From positions 1-64,000 of the forward strand of contig NZ_CANBCA010000001.1 of the NCBI RefSeq assembly GCF_947367035.1: a stretch of DNA of 64,000 nucleotides, read 5' to 3'. The position numbers and the translations under genes were made by a program. How positions within the stretch are numbered: the first letter of the stretch is position 1; the number at the start of each line of letters is the position of its first letter. This document shows positions 43,960-54,606 of this stretch, one piece after another. The notes under the pieces are model-generated. The model did not search any database. It was not told where the DNA came from and was given only the letters and a program-made list of their open reading frames with translations. The stretch is from an uncultured Helicobacter sp. Lineage in GTDB: Bacteria; Campylobacterota; Campylobacteria; Campylobacterales; Helicobacteraceae.

Positions 43960-46779
43960 ATGCAATATCCCCTTTTATGTTTGAGCGCGAGCGCAGGGAG
44001 TGGCAAGACCTATCAATTAACAATGCGTTATTTGAATCTATTGCTTTTAGGTGCAAAGCCATCAAGCATTTTAACGCTTACTTTTACTAGAAAAGCCGCC
44101 CAAGAAATGGAAGAACGAATTATTAAAAACATTAAAGAACTTTATGATAATAAAAATAATAGAGAGTATATTAATAAATTTGAGTTTATTGCTATCAAAG
44201 ATGAACAAGATTGGCAGAAGTGGCAAGATAAAATCTATCAGATTTATAGAGAGTTTTTGTGTGAGGATTTGAAGATTACAACTATTGATGCTTTTTTACA
44301 AAAGATTTTGAAAAATTTTTGTTGGTATGCAGGAGTGGAACAAAATTTTGGGCTACAAGAGGACGATTTAGTTTCCATTACAGAAATCTTTTTATCTCGC
44401 TTAGAAAGGATTGATTTTGAGCAGATTGTGGAAATTTGTTATGAAAAAAAACAAACTTTAAATCATCTCCTAAATTTATGTGTATTTTTAGATTCTTTTA
44501 AAGAAATGTTGACCCCATCACTTTTTGTGCCTCAAATAATGCAAAAAGAAAAACGACAAGGCTTTGATACTAGAATACAGGCAATGGAATACGCTAATCG
44601 TTTAAAAGATGCTTATTATAACGAAAAAGGAGAGATTCCATCTAGTCTAGATTTTGAGGATTTTGCAAACTTGCTTGAAAAAGGCAAAACTTGGCTTATG
44701 AAAGAAAATATTGAGGATTATAGAGGATTTAAAAAGATTCCTTTTAATCCAGGGGATTTTGAAAGATTGAAAAAAACAATTTATCGGGTTTTACTAGAAG
44801 AGGAAGCAGAATATTTAGAGAAACTTTATCAGATTTTTCAATCTTTTTTAGAGGCAAAGGAGGAATACTACCAACAAAATAATTGCTTAAGTTTTAATGC
44901 GGTGGCTTCAAAAGTTTATGCTTTATTAACTAAGAATATTTTAGATAAGGATTTTTTATATTTTAGATTAGATAGTGCGCTTAATCATATTTTGATTGAT
45001 GAGTTTCAAGATACAAGTATCTTGCAATATGAGATTTTAAAGCCATTAATTCAAGAGATAAAGGGGGGGAAGGGGGCAAAAAACTTTGAACGTAGTTTTT
45101 TTTATGTTGGGGATATTAAACAATCTATTTATCGCTTTCGTGGAGGAAATCCAGAGTTATTTAAGATTGCAAGTCAAGGAATGGAATGTCAAGTTTTAGA
45201 GGCTAATTATCGTAGTTCTAGGCATATTGTAGAGTTTGTCAATGATATTTTTAAAGGTGCAATTCAAGACTTTATTCCCCAGATTCCAAAGGTAGAGATG
45301 GATGGTTATGTACAAGTCCAAAAATTCACAAAAGATAGCCTTTATTTAGAAGTCTTTAAAGGTTTGGAGAGTTTAAAAAGTTTAGGTGCAAAGGAAGAGG
45401 GAATAGCAATTTTGGTATTTGATAACAAATCAGTCGTAGAATTAGCACAAATTCTACAAGAAAAAGGCATAAGAGTCGTAATGGATACAAGCGCAAAATT
45501 AATTAACCATAATGAGGTGCGTGCTTTAATTGAAATCTTAAAATATATACAAACAAAAAATATTCAATTTAAGCAAGAGTTTTTTATGCTTTTGGGCTTG
45601 GAAATTACAGAATCGCAAAATAAAAATTTAGAAAAATTTTTGGATTCTATTATAAAAATTAAAGAACCTGCAAAAATCTTATTGAAAATTATGGAGTATT
45701 ATCATATTGCAAGCTTGAGTGCAAAGAAATTTTTGGAATCTTGTTTGCAGTTTTATGAAATCAATGAGTTATTGGAGCAAGTAGAGAGATTAGCATTAGA
45801 TATTGTTTCAAGTGATTTTTCTGGGATTCGCATTATGACAATTCATAAATCTAAAGGATTAGAATTTGAAAATGTGCTTGTAGTGGATAAAATCAATGGG
45901 AGTAGTCATCAACGAGAAAATATATTTTTTGAATTTAAAGAGAGTGGCATAGAAATTGAAAGAATTTTTAAACATTCCAACAAAATTAGGAATCATTTAG
46001 ATAATGCGTATCAAAATGCTCTTTGTAAAGAAGAGGCATTAGAAATGCAAGATTTAAAAAATCAGGTTTATGTCGCCTTAACACGTGCTAAAAATACAAT
46101 GAACATTTTTTGCCTTGATGAAAAAAGTGCTTTTGGATTTTTGCAGTTAGAAGAGCAAGAGAGAGGAGAATTAAAAAACGCTATACAAATGCAAAAGCAT
46201 CAAAAAAAACAAAATTTAGAATCTCTAATGCCTTTTTACAGGGTTACACTTACAAAACCGATTTTAGAAAACTTAGGAAGACAAAAAGAGATGTATATTG
46301 GGGAGAATGAACTGGAGAATAGCAGAAAAGAAGAGGGGTTTAGTAATTTAAAAGCAATTTATCGTGGAATCGCATTACATTTTGTAATGGAACAAAAGCT
46401 CAAAAATTTATTATCTAATGAGCTAATTTTAGAGCTTTTAGACAATAAAATGGGATTCTATTTGACGCGTATAGAACTAGAAAAAATTATAACTCAATGC
46501 AATTTTGTGATAAAAAATCAAAAATTAATTGAAATTTTGGCTAAAGGAAAGGTAAAATGTGAAATTCCTTATCTTTCTTGTGGCAGACAAAAACGCTTAG
46601 ACCTTTTAGTGATAGGCGATAAAGAAGCATTTGTTGTTGATTATAAGAGTGGTGCGCCAAAGGAATCACACTTAATACAAGTGCGTGAGTATATAGAATC
46701 TGTAAGGTTTATGTTACAAAAAGAAACTTATGGATATATTTTCTACACACAAGGTGAAGGAAGATTAGTTGAAGTTTAA
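43960..46779 (+). CDS. addA: AddA/RecB-like ATP-dependent helicase-nuclease
   Basis: 939 residues. Walker A SASAGSGKT (9-17), Walker B LIDEFQDTS, helicase motif MTIHKSKGLEFENVLV and a C-terminal PD-(D/E)XK nuclease RLDLLVIGDKEAFVVDYKSG. It works with AddB in double-strand break repair; AddB is not in the window, and I recall the two genes being apart in H. pylori. ATG 43960 has GGAGG six bases upstream; an upstream TTG (43948) lies before that site. A G7 run (45063-45069) lies inside the gene, in a region coding KGGKGAKN. Confidence 0.94.
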   Translation: MQYPLLCLSASAGSGKTYQLTMRYLNLLLLGAKPSSILTLTFTRKAAQEMEERIIKNIKELYDNKNNREYINKFEFIAIKDEQDWQKWQDKIYQIYREFLCEDLKITTIDAFLQKILKNFCWYAGVEQNFGLQEDDLVSITEIFLSRLERIDFEQIVEICYEKKQTLNHLLNLCVFLDSFKEMLTPSLFVPQIMQKEKRQGFDTRIQAMEYANRLKDAYYNEKGEIPSSLDFEDFANLLEKGKTWLMKENIEDYRGFKKIPFNPGDFERLKKTIYRVLLEEEAEYLEKLYQIFQSFLEAKEEYYQQNNCLSFNAVASKVYALLTKNILDKDFLYFRLDSALNHILIDEFQDTSILQYEILKPLIQEIKGGKGAKNFERSFFYVGDIKQSIYRFRGGNPELFKIASQGMECQVLEANYRSSRHIVEFVNDIFKGAIQDFIPQIPKVEMDGYVQVQKFTKDSLYLEVFKGLESLKSLGAKEEGIAILVFDNKSVVELAQILQEKGIRVVMDTSAKLINHNEVRALIEILKYIQTKNIQFKQEFFMLLGLEITESQNKNLEKFLDSIIKIKEPAKILLKIMEYYHIASLSAKKFLESCLQFYEINELLEQVERLALDIVSSDFSGIRIMTIHKSKGLEFENVLVVDKINGSSHQRENIFFEFKESGIEIERIFKHSNKIRNHLDNAYQNALCKEEALEMQDLKNQVYVALTRAKNTMNIFCLDEKSAFGFLQLEEQERGELKNAIQMQKHQKKQNLESLMPFYRVTLTKPILENLGRQKEMYIGENELENSRKEEGFSNLKAIYRGIALHFVMEQKLKNLLSNELILELLDNKMGFYLTRIELEKIITQCNFVIKNQKLIEILAKGKVKCEIPYLSCGRQKRLDLLVIGDKEAFVVDYKSGAPKESHLIQVREYIESVRFMLQKETYGYIFYTQGEGRLVEV

Positions 46780-46787
46780 GGGGAAGT

Positions 46788-48113
46788 ATGGAATCAGAAA
46801 GTAAGAAAGGGTTTTTAGCAACTCTTAGTAAAATTACACAAAGTGAATCGTTTGCAGGTGTCTTACTGCTTTGTTGTGCTGTTTTGGCAATGATTGTGGC
46901 AAATTCACCCTTAGGTGAAGCGTATGCGCAGCTTTGGAAAGCAAAATTCGGTTTTAGTGTTGATGGTGTCTTTATTGGAATGAGTTTGGAACATTGGATT
47001 AATGATGTTTTAATGGCATTTTTCTTTTTGGTTGTTGGGTTGGAAATCAAACGTGAAGTGCTTTTTGGAGAGTTAGCGGGTTTTAAACGCGCTGCTTTAC
47101 CAATTATCGCAGCATTGGGCGGAATGATTGGTCCGGGGATTATTTATTATTCTTTAAATGCAGGAACACCTTCAGAGACAGGTTTTGGAATCCCAATGGC
47201 AACAGACATTGCATTTGCACTAGGGGTGCTTTCTACTTTAGGGAAACGCGTTTCTATTTCTGTAAAAGTCTTCTTGGTGTCTTTAGCCGTTGCTGATGAT
47301 TTGGGTGCAATTATTGTGATTGCATTATTTTATTCTACTGGGATTTCTTTTGAATGGTTGGCTGTTTCTGCAGGAATTATTGTAGTGCTTATAGCGTTAA
47401 ACAAGATGGGGGTTAAATCTTTGAAGCCTTATATGGTTTTGGGTGTACTTTTATGGATTGCAGTGCATAATTGTGGAGTGCATGCAACAATTGCCGCGGT
47501 TATGCTTGCCTTTACGATTCCTGTTGCACCAAAAATTGATACACTTTCTTTTATGGAGAAATTAAAAACAATTGTAAGCCATTTTCAAGAAGCAGAAACT
47601 AAAAAAGACGGAATCTTGCTTCAAAATGAGCAGGTAGAAGCATTGCATCACTTGAGTCAAGAGAAAAAAGCAGTGCAAAATCCACTTTTACGTTTAGAGC
47701 ATTCACTTGCTCCTTATAGCAATTATCTGATTATGCCGATTTTTGCTTTTGCCAACGCTGGAGTTACGATTGGTTCTAATATTGATTTTAATATAGACCA
47801 CGTGTTTTTAGGGATTCTACTTGGACTTGTGATTGGTAAGCCAGTTGGAATTTTTGCCTTTACTTTCTTTGCAGAAAAGCTTGGAATTGCTGCACGTCCA
47901 AATGGTGTCTCTTGGGTTGAGATTTTTGGTGCTGGAGCTTTGGGGGGTATTGGCTTCACAATGTCAATGTTTGTTACAAATCTTGCATTTAGTGGGGAAC
48001 ACGCTCTAGTTGCAACAGATGTAGCAAAAATTTCTATTTTGATTGCTTCTTTAACTGCAGGGATTCTAGGTAGTATCTTTTTCCTTGTTCGGGATAAAAT
48101 CACACATCATTAA
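46788..48113 (+). CDS. nhaA: Na+/H+ antiporter NhaA
   Basis: 441 residues with about 12 membrane helices. The ion-binding aspartates lie in SLAVADDLGAIIVIALFYST; MATDIAFALGVLSTLGKRV and FFLVVGLEIKREVLFGELAG are family motifs. A long loop (about 250-305, KLKTIVSHFQEAETKKDGIL) is typical of Helicobacter NhaA proteins. Exports Na+ and controls cytoplasmic pH. Nine bases after addA. Confidence 0.96.
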   Translation: MESESKKGFLATLSKITQSESFAGVLLLCCAVLAMIVANSPLGEAYAQLWKAKFGFSVDGVFIGMSLEHWINDVLMAFFFLVVGLEIKREVLFGELAGFKRAALPIIAALGGMIGPGIIYYSLNAGTPSETGFGIPMATDIAFALGVLSTLGKRVSISVKVFLVSLAVADDLGAIIVIALFYSTGISFEWLAVSAGIIVVLIALNKMGVKSLKPYMVLGVLLWIAVHNCGVHATIAAVMLAFTIPVAPKIDTLSFMEKLKTIVSHFQEAETKKDGILLQNEQVEALHHLSQEKKAVQNPLLRLEHSLAPYSNYLIMPIFAFANAGVTIGSNIDFNIDHVFLGILLGLVIGKPVGIFAFTFFAEKLGIAARPNGVSWVEIFGAGALGGIGFTMSMFVTNLAFSGEHALVATDVAKISILIASLTAGILGSIFFLVRDKITHH

Positions 48114-48116
48114 TAT

Positions 48117-48143
48117 ACAAGATGAGCTAACAGGCTCTCTTGT
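48117..48143 (+). terminator. Hairpin after nhaA
   Basis: ACAAGA-T-GAGC, six-base loop, GCTC-TCTTGT: ten pairs with one bulged T directly after the stop of nhaA. A run of A, not U, follows on this strand. Probable terminator. Confidence 0.5.
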
Positions 48144-48178
48144 AAAAATTCCTATATTTCATCAAGAACAATCAATTT

Positions 48179-48283
48179 AATATTGTTATTTTTGGAAATG
48201 TAATGCGTGGAGGAATTGGCGATGAAATGGTTTGTTTTTCTACTTATTGCGTATTGAAAGTCCTTTATCCTAAAGCACTTTGA
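48179..48283 (+). pseudogene. Fragment resembling the N-terminus of a family-9 glycosyltransferase
   Basis: NIVIFGNVMRGGIGDEMVCF and STYCVLKVLYPKAL read in one frame up to TGA at 48281-48283, resembling the heptosyltransferase-type start (xxIRLGGIGDxxxxTPxLxALKxxYP). Degraded further on. No ribosome-binding site. The rest of the gap (48284-48406) holds no gene I can see. Confidence 0.35.
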
Positions 48284-48406
48284 AGAGAGGAAGAGAAAAA
48301 CATTTTGGCTTAGATTGCAGAGAGTTTGCTAGGATTTTCACACAACGCACAAAAGATTTGATACAAACCAAAATTTAACTTAAAGATTTAATTAGTAAAG
48401 CTCTGC

Positions 48407-48412
48407 TAAAAT
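48407..48412 (+). promoter_or_regulatory. Extended -10 box of the yajC-secDF operon
   Basis: CTCTGCTAAAATCCGC: TGC-extended TAAAAT followed by CCGC, 33 bases before the yajC ATG. Same layout and spacing as before the DedA gene. Confidence 0.5.
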
Positions 48413-48445
48413 CCGCATTTATTTTACAAAGTTAAAAGGCATAAT

Positions 48446-48718
48446 ATGGAAAATATTGGAAATACACTTACGCAACTCTTGCCACTTGTTGTTTTAATTG
48501 CGATTTTTTATCTTTTAATTATTCGCCCACAACAAACACAAGCAAAGAAGCATAGAGAAATGATTGCGGCGTTAGATAAAGGAGATAAAGTTGTAACAAG
48601 TGGTGGCTTGATTGTAGAGATTGTTAAGCGCGAAGAGGAATTTTTTATGGTGCGTTTAAACGATGATACGATAGTAAAACTTGCCAAAGATTATGTTGCT
48701 AGAAAGTTTGAGCAATAG
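48446..48718 (+). CDS. yajC: Sec translocase accessory subunit YajC
   Basis: 90 residues with one N-terminal membrane helix (LPLVVLIAIFYLLIIRPQQT) and the KGDKVVTSGGLIVEIVKRE domain. Part of the SecDF-YajC complex. Eight bases before secD. Confidence 0.95.
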   Translation: MENIGNTLTQLLPLVVLIAIFYLLIIRPQQTQAKKHREMIAALDKGDKVVTSGGLIVEIVKREEEFFMVRLNDDTIVKLAKDYVARKFEQ

Positions 48719-48725
48719 TTAAATT

Positions 48726-50303
48726 ATGAAAAAACCTTTTAATTCAAAATTATTCTTTTTTATCCTTGCAATTATTTTTGGGGTTATTCTTTCCATTCCT
48801 TCTTTTTTTCAAACGCAAGGACCTAAAATCATTTTAGGACTTGATTTGCAAGGAGGATTAAATTTACTCTTAGGTGTTAAAACCCAAGAGGCTATTAAAA
48901 CGCGCTATTCTTCTCTTGCTTCGCAAATTAATTATTATGCACTAGAGGAGCAGATTTTATTAGATGGGCTAAGTGTGCAAAATGAAAATATAAGTTTTGA
49001 ATTATTAGATGCTAATGAAAAATCTAAAATAGAGGAATATCTAAAAGAAATTTCGGGTTTAGAAGTAGTAGAAAATAACTTGCATTACACTCTTTCTTTG
49101 ACAGAATCTGAAATTGTGAATATAGAGAGTTTTGCAATTGAACAAGCAATTGGAAATATTCGTAATCGTTTAGATCAATTTGGACTCTCTGAACCAAGTG
49201 TAACAAAACAAGGAGATGATTCAATTTTGGTGCAACTACCTGGCATTAAAACGCAAGAAGAAGAACAGAGGGCTTTGGAGTTAATCTCTAAAGGTGGGCA
49301 TTTGCAAATGATGGCAGTAGATGAAGCACGCAACGCTAGAGTTTCTAGTATGACAGACTTAGAGGCAGAATCCTATGGTGATGTGATTTTACCCTTTATG
49401 AATAATCCTGAGCAAAAGATATTATTAAAAGCGATTCCAATTTTAGATGGGGCAATGCTCACAGATGCAAGAGCAGCTTATGATCAAAATGGACAACCGA
49501 TTATTAACTTTACGCTTAATACACAAGGGGGTAAGATTTTTGGTGATTTCTCTGGGAAAAATGTTGGGAATCGTATGGCAGTTGTCCTAGACGGTAAAGT
49601 TTATTCTGCTCCAGTAATTCGCGAAAGAATTGGCGGAGGTAGCGGACAAATTAGTGGTGGATTTAGCGTGCAAGAGGCAAGTGATATAGCAATTGCTCTT
49701 AGAAGTGGAGCATTGCCTGCACCTATTACTTTACTAGAGAAACGTAGTGTGGGTCCCTCTTTAGGAGCAGATAGTATCAAAGCTTCTTTAATCGCATTAA
49801 TTACAGGTGCAGTGCTAGTGGTAGGATTTATGACATTTTATTATGGAATCGCAGGCGTTATCGCCAATCTTGCTATGGTAGTAAATATTTTGTTAGTCGT
49901 TGCAGTAATGGCACTTTTTGGAGCAACCTTGACATTACCCGGTATGGCAGGGATTATTTTAACTGTTGGTATGGCAGTAGATGCTAATGTCATTATTAAT
50001 GAGAGAATCCGTGAGGGATTCCGCGCAAAAGAGAATTTCATTAAATCTATGGAAAATGGATATGTTAATGCTTCAAGGGCTATTTTTGATTCTAATTTAA
50101 CTTCATTGATTGCTGCAATCTTGCTTTATATGTGTGGAACAGGTGCAATTAAGGGGTTTGCAATTACAATGACAATTGGAATCTTAGCTTCAATTATTAC
50201 AGCAATCATAGGGACACACGGAGTCTTTAGAGCTTTACAAAATCATATTATTAAATCTGGCAATTATGCTTTGTGGTTTGGTTATAAAGAAAGAAGTAAG
50301 TAA
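48726..50303 (+). CDS. secD: Protein translocase subunit SecD
   Basis: 525 residues. N-terminal helix, then [15 protein letters not shown], a periplasmic P1 domain ([20 protein letters not shown]) and five C-terminal helices with the RND-type [20 protein letters not shown] and [15 protein letters not shown]. Uses the proton gradient to pull proteins through SecYEG. Followed ten bases later by secF. Confidence 0.97.
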   Translation: MKKPFNSKLFFFILAIIFGVILSIPSFFQTQGPKIILGLDLQGGLNLLLGVKTQEAIKTRYSSLASQINYYALEEQILLDGLSVQNENISFELLDANEKSKIEEYLKEISGLEVVENNLHYTLSLTESEIVNIESFAIEQAIGNIRNRLDQFGLSEPSVTKQGDDSILVQLPGIKTQEEEQRALELISKGGHLQMMAVDEARNARVSSMTDLEAESYGDVILPFMNNPEQKILLKAIPILDGAMLTDARAAYDQNGQPIINFTLNTQGGKIFGDFSGKNVGNRMAVVLDGKVYSAPVIRERIGGGSGQISGGFSVQEASDIAIALRSGALPAPITLLEKRSVGPSLGADSIKASLIALITGAVLVVGFMTFYYGIAGVIANLAMVVNILLVVAVMALFGATLTLPGMAGIILTVGMAVDANVIINERIREGFRAKENFIKSMENGYVNASRAIFDSNLTSLIAAILLYMCGTGAIKGFAITMTIGILASIITAIIGTHGVFRALQNHIIKSGNYALWFGYKERSK

Positions 50304-50313
50304 GGAATAGGGA

Positions 50314-51285
50314 ATGGATTTTTTTAAACATAATAGAATTTATGATTTTGTAAAAATGTCAAACTATGGAATCTTATTTTCTTTGATTTTATTTATAGTA
50401 TCTTTGATTTTATTTATTAAGCCAAGCTTTACACTCGGTGTAGATTTTGCAGGTGGAACACTGATTCAGTTGCAGTATAATGCGCCAGCACCCTTAGCAA
50501 AAATTAGGGCGAAGCTAGAGCAGATAGAATCCTATAAAGGTGTGCAAGTGAGTGAGTTTGGCTCACCAGAGGAAATTTTAATCAAGCTTCCTACCGCCAC
50601 TTCAAGTGTAGAGCAAAATATTGGCGAAGAAGTTGCAGAAGTCTTAAAAGGCACAGGAGAGATAAGTATTCGGCGTGTGGATATTGTTGGTCCAAAAGTA
50701 GGAAGTGAATTACAAGAAAAAGGTGCTTTAGCTTTAGCTTTAGCTTTAGTTAGTATTATGCTCTATGTTTCTTATCGCTATGAATGGCGTTTTGCATTAG
50801 CAGCTATTTTGGCATTAGTGCATGATGTAGTTATTTCTGCTGGCGCAGTTATTTTGTTTGATATTGATTTAAATTTGGAGGTCATTGCAGCGCTTTTAAC
50901 ATTGATTGGTTATTCTATTAACGATACCATTATTATTTTTGATAGAATCCGTGAGACGATTGGTTTGCGCGTGAATGATAAATTGGAAAATGTCATTAAT
51001 GAGGCACTTTCTGCAACACTTTCCCGCACAATTCTTACTTCATTGACAATGTTTTTTTCTGTTTTTACACTTTATCTCTTTGGAGGAGAAATTATTAAAG
51101 GGTTTAGTTTGCCAATGCTTGTAGGTTCTATTGTAGGTAGTTATAGTTCGATTTTTGTTGCGAGTAGATTGGTGATTTTGTTTAAATTTGATTTGAAGAA
51201 ATATCATCAAAAAGTTGCGGAAATAGAGCGTAAGGCATTAGAAAAAAAGAAATTGCGTGAAATGTATGAGAAAGGAAGAGTGTAA
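50314..51285 (+). CDS. secF: Protein translocase subunit SecF
   Basis: 323 residues, six helices. LGVDFAGGTLIQLQYN near the start, YRYEWRFALAAILALVHDVV and LTLIGYSINDTIIIFDRIRE are SecF signatures. The stop overlaps the next gene by one base. Confidence 0.97.
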   Translation: MDFFKHNRIYDFVKMSNYGILFSLILFIVSLILFIKPSFTLGVDFAGGTLIQLQYNAPAPLAKIRAKLEQIESYKGVQVSEFGSPEEILIKLPTATSSVEQNIGEEVAEVLKGTGEISIRRVDIVGPKVGSELQEKGALALALALVSIMLYVSYRYEWRFALAAILALVHDVVISAGAVILFDIDLNLEVIAALLTLIGYSINDTIIIFDRIRETIGLRVNDKLENVINEALSATLSRTILTSLTMFFSVFTLYLFGGEIIKGFSLPMLVGSIVGSYSSIFVASRLVILFKFDLKKYHQKVAEIERKALEKKKLREMYEKGRV

Positions 51286-51626
51286 TGGATTGGGGTAAAG
51301 TTATTTTTATATTTTTTATCTTGATGAGTTTGACTTCTACGATAGGGTTTTTATATGACCAAAGCTTGGTTATGCTTTTTATTGCAGGAGGAGTAAATAT
51401 TTTATCCACAATTTTAAAAGTTGGTGTGCGAAGTTATATGTCCGCAGAACTTATGGCTGCTTCGTTGGTAGCAGATTTGCATTTAATCCCTTCTTTTATT
51501 TATATGCAAGTCTTTGATAATATGAGTATTGCTGTTGCTCTTGCTCTTGGTGCAGTGGTAGCAAACATTGTGTCCATTATTTTTGTAGCGATTGAGAGTA
51601 TTAAAAGTTACAATGATTATAATTAG
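51285..51626 (+). CDS. Small membrane protein, DUF6394-like (113 aa)
   Basis: Three or four hydrophobic segments, including [40 protein letters not shown] and [20 protein letters not shown]. This small protein sits between secF and leuS in Helicobacter and Campylobacter genomes as I recall them. Function unknown; the conserved place after secDF suggests a link to membrane protein export. Confidence 0.75.
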   Translation: MDWGKVIFIFFILMSLTSTIGFLYDQSLVMLFIAGGVNILSTILKVGVRSYMSAELMAASLVADLHLIPSFIYMQVFDNMSIAVALALGAVVANIVSIIFVAIESIKSYNDYN

Positions 51627-51634
51627 GAGCTAAT

Positions 51635-54097
51635 GTGGAGTATAATGCAAAAGTAATTGAGAAAAAATGGCAAAGTTTTTGGGAAGAAAACAATGCCTAT
51701 GAACCACAACCTGATAGAACATTACCCAAAAAATATATTTTAAGCATGTTTCCTTATCCGAGTGGTAACATTCATATGGGACACGTGCGCAATTACTGCA
51801 TTAGTGATGCGATTGCTAGAAAATTTCGCAAAGAGGGCTTTAATGTGCTACATCCTATCGGTTGGGACGCTTTTGGAATGCCTGCAGAAAATGCTGCGAT
51901 TAAGCACAAAACTCACCCTAAAGTATGGACTTATTCTAATATCGAAAATATGAAGCGTCAGCTTTATAGTTTGGGCTTTTCATTTTCTAAAACGCGTGAG
52001 CTTGCAACTTGTGATCCTATTTATTCTAAGTGGGAACAATCATTATTTATTGCAATGTGGAAAAAAGGCTTGATTTATCGTAAAAAAGGTTTTTTAAATT
52101 GGTGTCCAAAAGATCAAACTGTGCTTGCAAATGAGCAAGTGATTGAGGGGAAATGTTGGCGTTGCGATACTCCTGTGGTGCAAAAAGAAATGTATCAGTA
52201 TTACATTAAAATCACAGATTATGCACAAGAATTGTTAGAGGATTTGGATATATTAGAGGGTAAATGGTCTCATCAAGTGCTAACAATGCAGAGAAATTGG
52301 ATTGGAAAATCGCAGGGTTTAAGATTTGCCTTTTCATTAGAGAAAAAGATAGAATCTGAACAAGGTGTCATAGAATCCATAGAAGTATTTACCACACGCC
52401 CAGATACAATCTTTGGTGTAAGTTATTGTGCATTAGCTCCAGAACATCCGCTTGTTAAAGTTATTTTGGAAAATGCAAAATCTTATGGCATCACAAAGGA
52501 GCAAAAAGCACAAATTCTAGCAATACAGAATGCAAGTGAAAGGGAGCGCGCTCAACAAGACAAGGAGGGCATACCGCTTGGAATATCTGTAATACATCCA
52601 TTAACAAAAGCTAAGATTCCTTTATGGATGGCAAATTTTGTTTTAATGAGCTATGGAAGTGGTGCGGTGATGAGTGTGCCTGCACACGATGAGAGAGATT
52701 ATGCGTTTGCTAAAAAATATCATTTGCCAATTATTCCTGTGATTATGCCAAAAGATTCTAATGTAGAATCTCAAGGGTTTTATTGCGAGAGTGGAATTTT
52801 GATTCATTCGGAAGAATACAATGGTTTAGAGAGCGAAGAAGCCAAAGTAAAAATTATAGAATATTTCGAAAAGAATCAATTAGGTAAAGCTGTAGTAAAT
52901 TTTAAATTGCGGGATTGGGGTGTTTCGAGGCAACGCTATTGGGGAACGCCAATTCCTCTTATTCATTGTGAAAAATGCGGAATTGTGCCAGAATCTTTAG
53001 AAAAACTACCTGTGGCATTGCCTGAAGATGTCGTGATTGATGGAGAGGGGAATCCACTAGATAAACACCCTTATTGGAAGCATTGCGCTTGTCCAAAATG
53101 TGGTAAAAATGCCATTAGAGAAACTGATACATTAGATACTTTTGTAGAATCTAGTTGGTATTTTTTGCGTTATACAACTCCAAAAGAATTGCGTGAAAAT
53201 GAAATCCTAAGTAAAGTAGATGAACGTTATTGGATGAATGTAGATGAGTATATTGGAGGAATTGAACACGCAATTTTGCATCTGCTTTATTCGCGGTTTT
53301 TTACTAAAGTTTTGCATTCGTTAGGTTATACGGATTCTAATGAACCTTTTTCTCATCTCTTAACACAAGGTATGGTAACAAAAGATGGGGCAAAAATGAG
53401 TAAATCTAAAGGGAATGTTGTAGATCCTGAAGAAATTATTGCACAATATGGTGCAGATACCGCACGATTATTTATTCTGTTTGCTGCTCCACCTGTGCGG
53501 GAGTTAGAATGGAATGACTCTGCAGTAGAGGGTTCTTATCGCTTCATTAAGCGACTTTGTACGAAGACTGAAAAAATCCGAAAAACTCAAAGTTTGCCTA
53601 AAATAGAATCCCAAAATTTAAATGAAAAAGAAAAATATGCTCGTAAAAAAGTTTATGAATCTTTAAAGAAATATCAAGAAACTTTTTGCCACGAAAATGG
53701 TTATACTTTTAACACTTTAATTGCGGCGTGTATGGAAGCATTAAATGCTTTAAGTGAGCAAGAAAATCCAGAGATTTGGAGTGAAGGGTATTTTATACTT
53801 TTAAATATTTTAGAGCCAATTATTCCTCATATTTGCTGGGAATTGAGCCAAGAATATTTTAATTTGGAAAATTTCAAGGATATCAAACTAGATGAAGAGG
53901 CACTCAAAGAAGATTCTATTATGATGGCAATTACGATTAATGGCAAACGGCGTGGAGAAATCAAAGTAAAGATAAATAATAAGGAGAATGAGATTTTAGA
54001 GACTGCTAAAGCAGAAGTTTCTAAGTGGATAGAAAATAAAGCTATTATAAAAGAAATCATTGTTCCTAACAAATTGATTAATTTTGTGGTGAAATAA
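51635..54097 (+). CDS. leuS: Leucyl-tRNA synthetase
   Basis: 820 residues, GTG start with TAGGAGC upstream. HIGH motif is HMGH (47-50, [12 protein letters not shown]); KMSKS is [14 protein letters not shown]. The editing domain contains [20 protein letters not shown] and [17 protein letters not shown] with the catalytic Asp. Class I enzyme attaching leucine to tRNA. Its stop overlaps lptE by one base. Confidence 0.97.
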   Translation: MEYNAKVIEKKWQSFWEENNAYEPQPDRTLPKKYILSMFPYPSGNIHMGHVRNYCISDAIARKFRKEGFNVLHPIGWDAFGMPAENAAIKHKTHPKVWTYSNIENMKRQLYSLGFSFSKTRELATCDPIYSKWEQSLFIAMWKKGLIYRKKGFLNWCPKDQTVLANEQVIEGKCWRCDTPVVQKEMYQYYIKITDYAQELLEDLDILEGKWSHQVLTMQRNWIGKSQGLRFAFSLEKKIESEQGVIESIEVFTTRPDTIFGVSYCALAPEHPLVKVILENAKSYGITKEQKAQILAIQNASERERAQQDKEGIPLGISVIHPLTKAKIPLWMANFVLMSYGSGAVMSVPAHDERDYAFAKKYHLPIIPVIMPKDSNVESQGFYCESGILIHSEEYNGLESEEAKVKIIEYFEKNQLGKAVVNFKLRDWGVSRQRYWGTPIPLIHCEKCGIVPESLEKLPVALPEDVVIDGEGNPLDKHPYWKHCACPKCGKNAIRETDTLDTFVESSWYFLRYTTPKELRENEILSKVDERYWMNVDEYIGGIEHAILHLLYSRFFTKVLHSLGYTDSNEPFSHLLTQGMVTKDGAKMSKSKGNVVDPEEIIAQYGADTARLFILFAAPPVRELEWNDSAVEGSYRFIKRLCTKTEKIRKTQSLPKIESQNLNEKEKYARKKVYESLKKYQETFCHENGYTFNTLIAACMEALNALSEQENPEIWSEGYFILLNILEPIIPHICWELSQEYFNLENFKDIKLDEEALKEDSIMMAITINGKRRGEIKVKINNKENEILETAKAEVSKWIENKAIIKEIIVPNKLINFVVK

Positions 54098-54606
54098 TGA
54101 CGAATCTTTTAAAGAATACTTTTTGCATTATGATTTTTATAATGCTTAGTGCGTGTGGGTATCAACCTATTGCGCATAAAGCACAAGAAGCAGTTGGTGA
54201 TAAGGTATTTGTAGAGGTGAAAATTAATCCACGTGACCCACAAAATAGCATTGCTTTGAAAGATGAAATTACTAGAGTGATTTTTGAACGTTTGCATACC
54301 AATGTGTCTAGCAAGGAGGAAGCAACTTCTATGATTGAGGTGCAGTTGCATAGTATAAGTTTTAATGCTTTAGCAGAGAATCGCACTGGATTTGCGACCT
54401 TTTATCGTTGTGTAGCAAGTGTAGAGTTTAGATATACAAATCTTTTAACTCAAACAACACGTGTATTTTCTAAAAGAGGTTATCATAATTTTGCCCTAAA
54501 TAATACTTCTATTATTACAGATTCTGTCCGTCTTGAAGCGATTAATAAAGCCGTTTTGCAAGCTATTGATGGTTTTATTTCGCAAGTGGGAATTGATGTG
54601 CAATAA
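54097..54606 (+). CDS. lptE: LPS-assembly lipoprotein LptE-like
   Basis: 169 residues. Lipoprotein signal with lipobox MLSACGYQPI (Cys20 or so). The LptE-type fold with NSIALKDEITRVIFERLHTN in the first part. It plugs the LptD barrel at the outer membrane. Same location (leuS-lptE-x-folC) as in H. pylori and C. jejuni. Sequence similarity within this family is low, so the call rests partly on position. Confidence 0.8.
   Translation: MTNLLKNTFCIMIFIMLSACGYQPIAHKAQEAVGDKVFVEVKINPRDPQNSIALKDEITRVIFERLHTNVSSKEEATSMIEVQLHSISFNALAENRTGFATFYRCVASVEFRYTNLLTQTTRVFSKRGYHNFALNNTSIITDSVRLEAINKAVLQAIDGFISQVGIDVQ

Noticed and set aside
47723-48103. Leftward 126-codon frame inside nhaA
   Set aside because: Mirror of membrane-helix codons of nhaA; no start signals and no known family.
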